Shown piece by piece: positions 63,900-64,000 of a DNA stretch of 64,000 nucleotides. Under the pieces are notes generated by a model, which saw only the letters and a list, made by a program, of their open reading frames with translations, did not search any database and was not told the origin of the DNA. Origin of the DNA: Clostridium sp. (GTDB lineage: Bacteria; Bacillota; Clostridia; Clostridiales; Clostridiaceae); contig NZ_JAHAIF010000016.1 in assembly GCF_018372875.1 (NCBI RefSeq), forward strand, positions 1 through 64,000, written 5' to 3'. How positions within the stretch are numbered: position 1 is the stretch's first letter; every line of letters begins with the position of its first letter. Position numbers and translations under genes: made by a program.

Positions 63900-64000
63900 C
63901 TACAATGGTTTTCTTATAAATAGTCCTCCCACATTAAATTCTTCATATTTATTATCAATAATATCATTATCATAAGAAATTTCTTGATATGATCTTAAAG
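63900..64000 (-). CDS. C-terminal end of a further gene, cut by the window edge
   Basis: An open frame enters from the right edge and ends at TAG (63902-63900), reading LRSYQEISYDNDIIDNKYEE and then FNVGGLFIRKPL. No start is visible. It stops 63 bp before the SleC-like start on the same strand. Family not recognised; 33 codons are too few to be sure it is a gene. Confidence 0.45.
   Translation of the reverse strand, partial: LRSYQEISYDNDIIDNKYEEFNVGGLFIRKPL

Overview
The window is a 64 kb, AT-rich (about 30 % G+C by eye), gene-dense stretch of a strictly anaerobic, spore-forming Clostridium chromosome; the species cannot be fixed from sequence alone. The pointers are: anaerobic ribonucleotide reductase (nrdD/nrdG), spore maturation genes spmA/spmB, a SleC-like cortex-lytic protein, CcpA, three T-box leaders on aminoacyl-tRNA synthetase genes, strong GGAGG ribosome binding sites, frequent GTG/TTG starts, and the firmicute gene order metG - tatD - yabE - rnmV - rsmA. 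There is no rRNA, tRNA, CRISPR array, transposase or phage gene. This is core chromosome with small accessory patches.

Layout. 0-5 kb (minus strand): a membrane spermidine-synthase-like protein, a DUF350 protein and two paralogous DUF4178 membrane proteins, preceded by a cytochrome-b5-like gene broken by one in-frame stop. 4.8-6.5 kb: T-box and asnS. 6.6-16.2 kb (minus): chitin-binding-type lipoprotein, nrdG, DUF815 ATPase, GltD-like oxidoreductase, aconitase plus (homo)citrate synthase, and nrdD under a promoter with NrdR-type boxes. 16.4-19.1 kb (plus): DUF3048 lipoprotein, a degV-padR operon with a 48-bp palindrome over its promoter, and a small RsgI-N-like protein. 19.3-32.7 kb (minus): ferredoxin, Mrp ATPase, lipoprotein, lgt, two envelope/unknown proteins, rsmA, rnmV, yabE-like, tatD, DUF2383, a divergent second MetRS, and metG with its T-box.

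32.8-33.8 kb: two small plus-strand genes. 33.9-49.6 kb (minus): a lysine-riboswitch-controlled NhaC-family transporter, UbiB-like kinase with a phasin-like partner, M24 aminopeptidase, an ABC exporter, spmA/spmB, MATE pump with its MarR regulator, ccpA, and a long type-2 isoleucyl-tRNA synthetase with a T-box. 50-55.6 kb: BFD-like [2Fe-2S] protein, aspartate kinase, RlmI-like methyltransferase, DUF1643, ComB-like, and a YtqA-like radical SAM protein. 55.6-56.1 kb is a repeat-rich gene-free stretch. 56.1-64 kb: OpuC-type osmoprotectant transporter, lipoprotein, YkvI-like transporter, PflA-like radical SAM protein, SleC-like protein and the tail of one more gene.

How the parts fit: amino-acid supply is sensed by RNA leaders (Asn, Met and Ile T-boxes; a lysine riboswitch on a transporter). 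Several DNA palindromes sit on promoters next to plausible autoregulators (PadR, MarR, NrdR-type boxes). The items I consider least explained are the dispersed hairpin element (three copies), the 48-bp degV/padR palindrome, the SpeE-like/DUF350/DUF4178 membrane cluster, a possible small RNA opposite the second MetRS gene, and the structured island at 55.96-56.09 kb. Several CDS starts were moved from the longest open frame to the start supported by a ribosome binding site; each case is stated.
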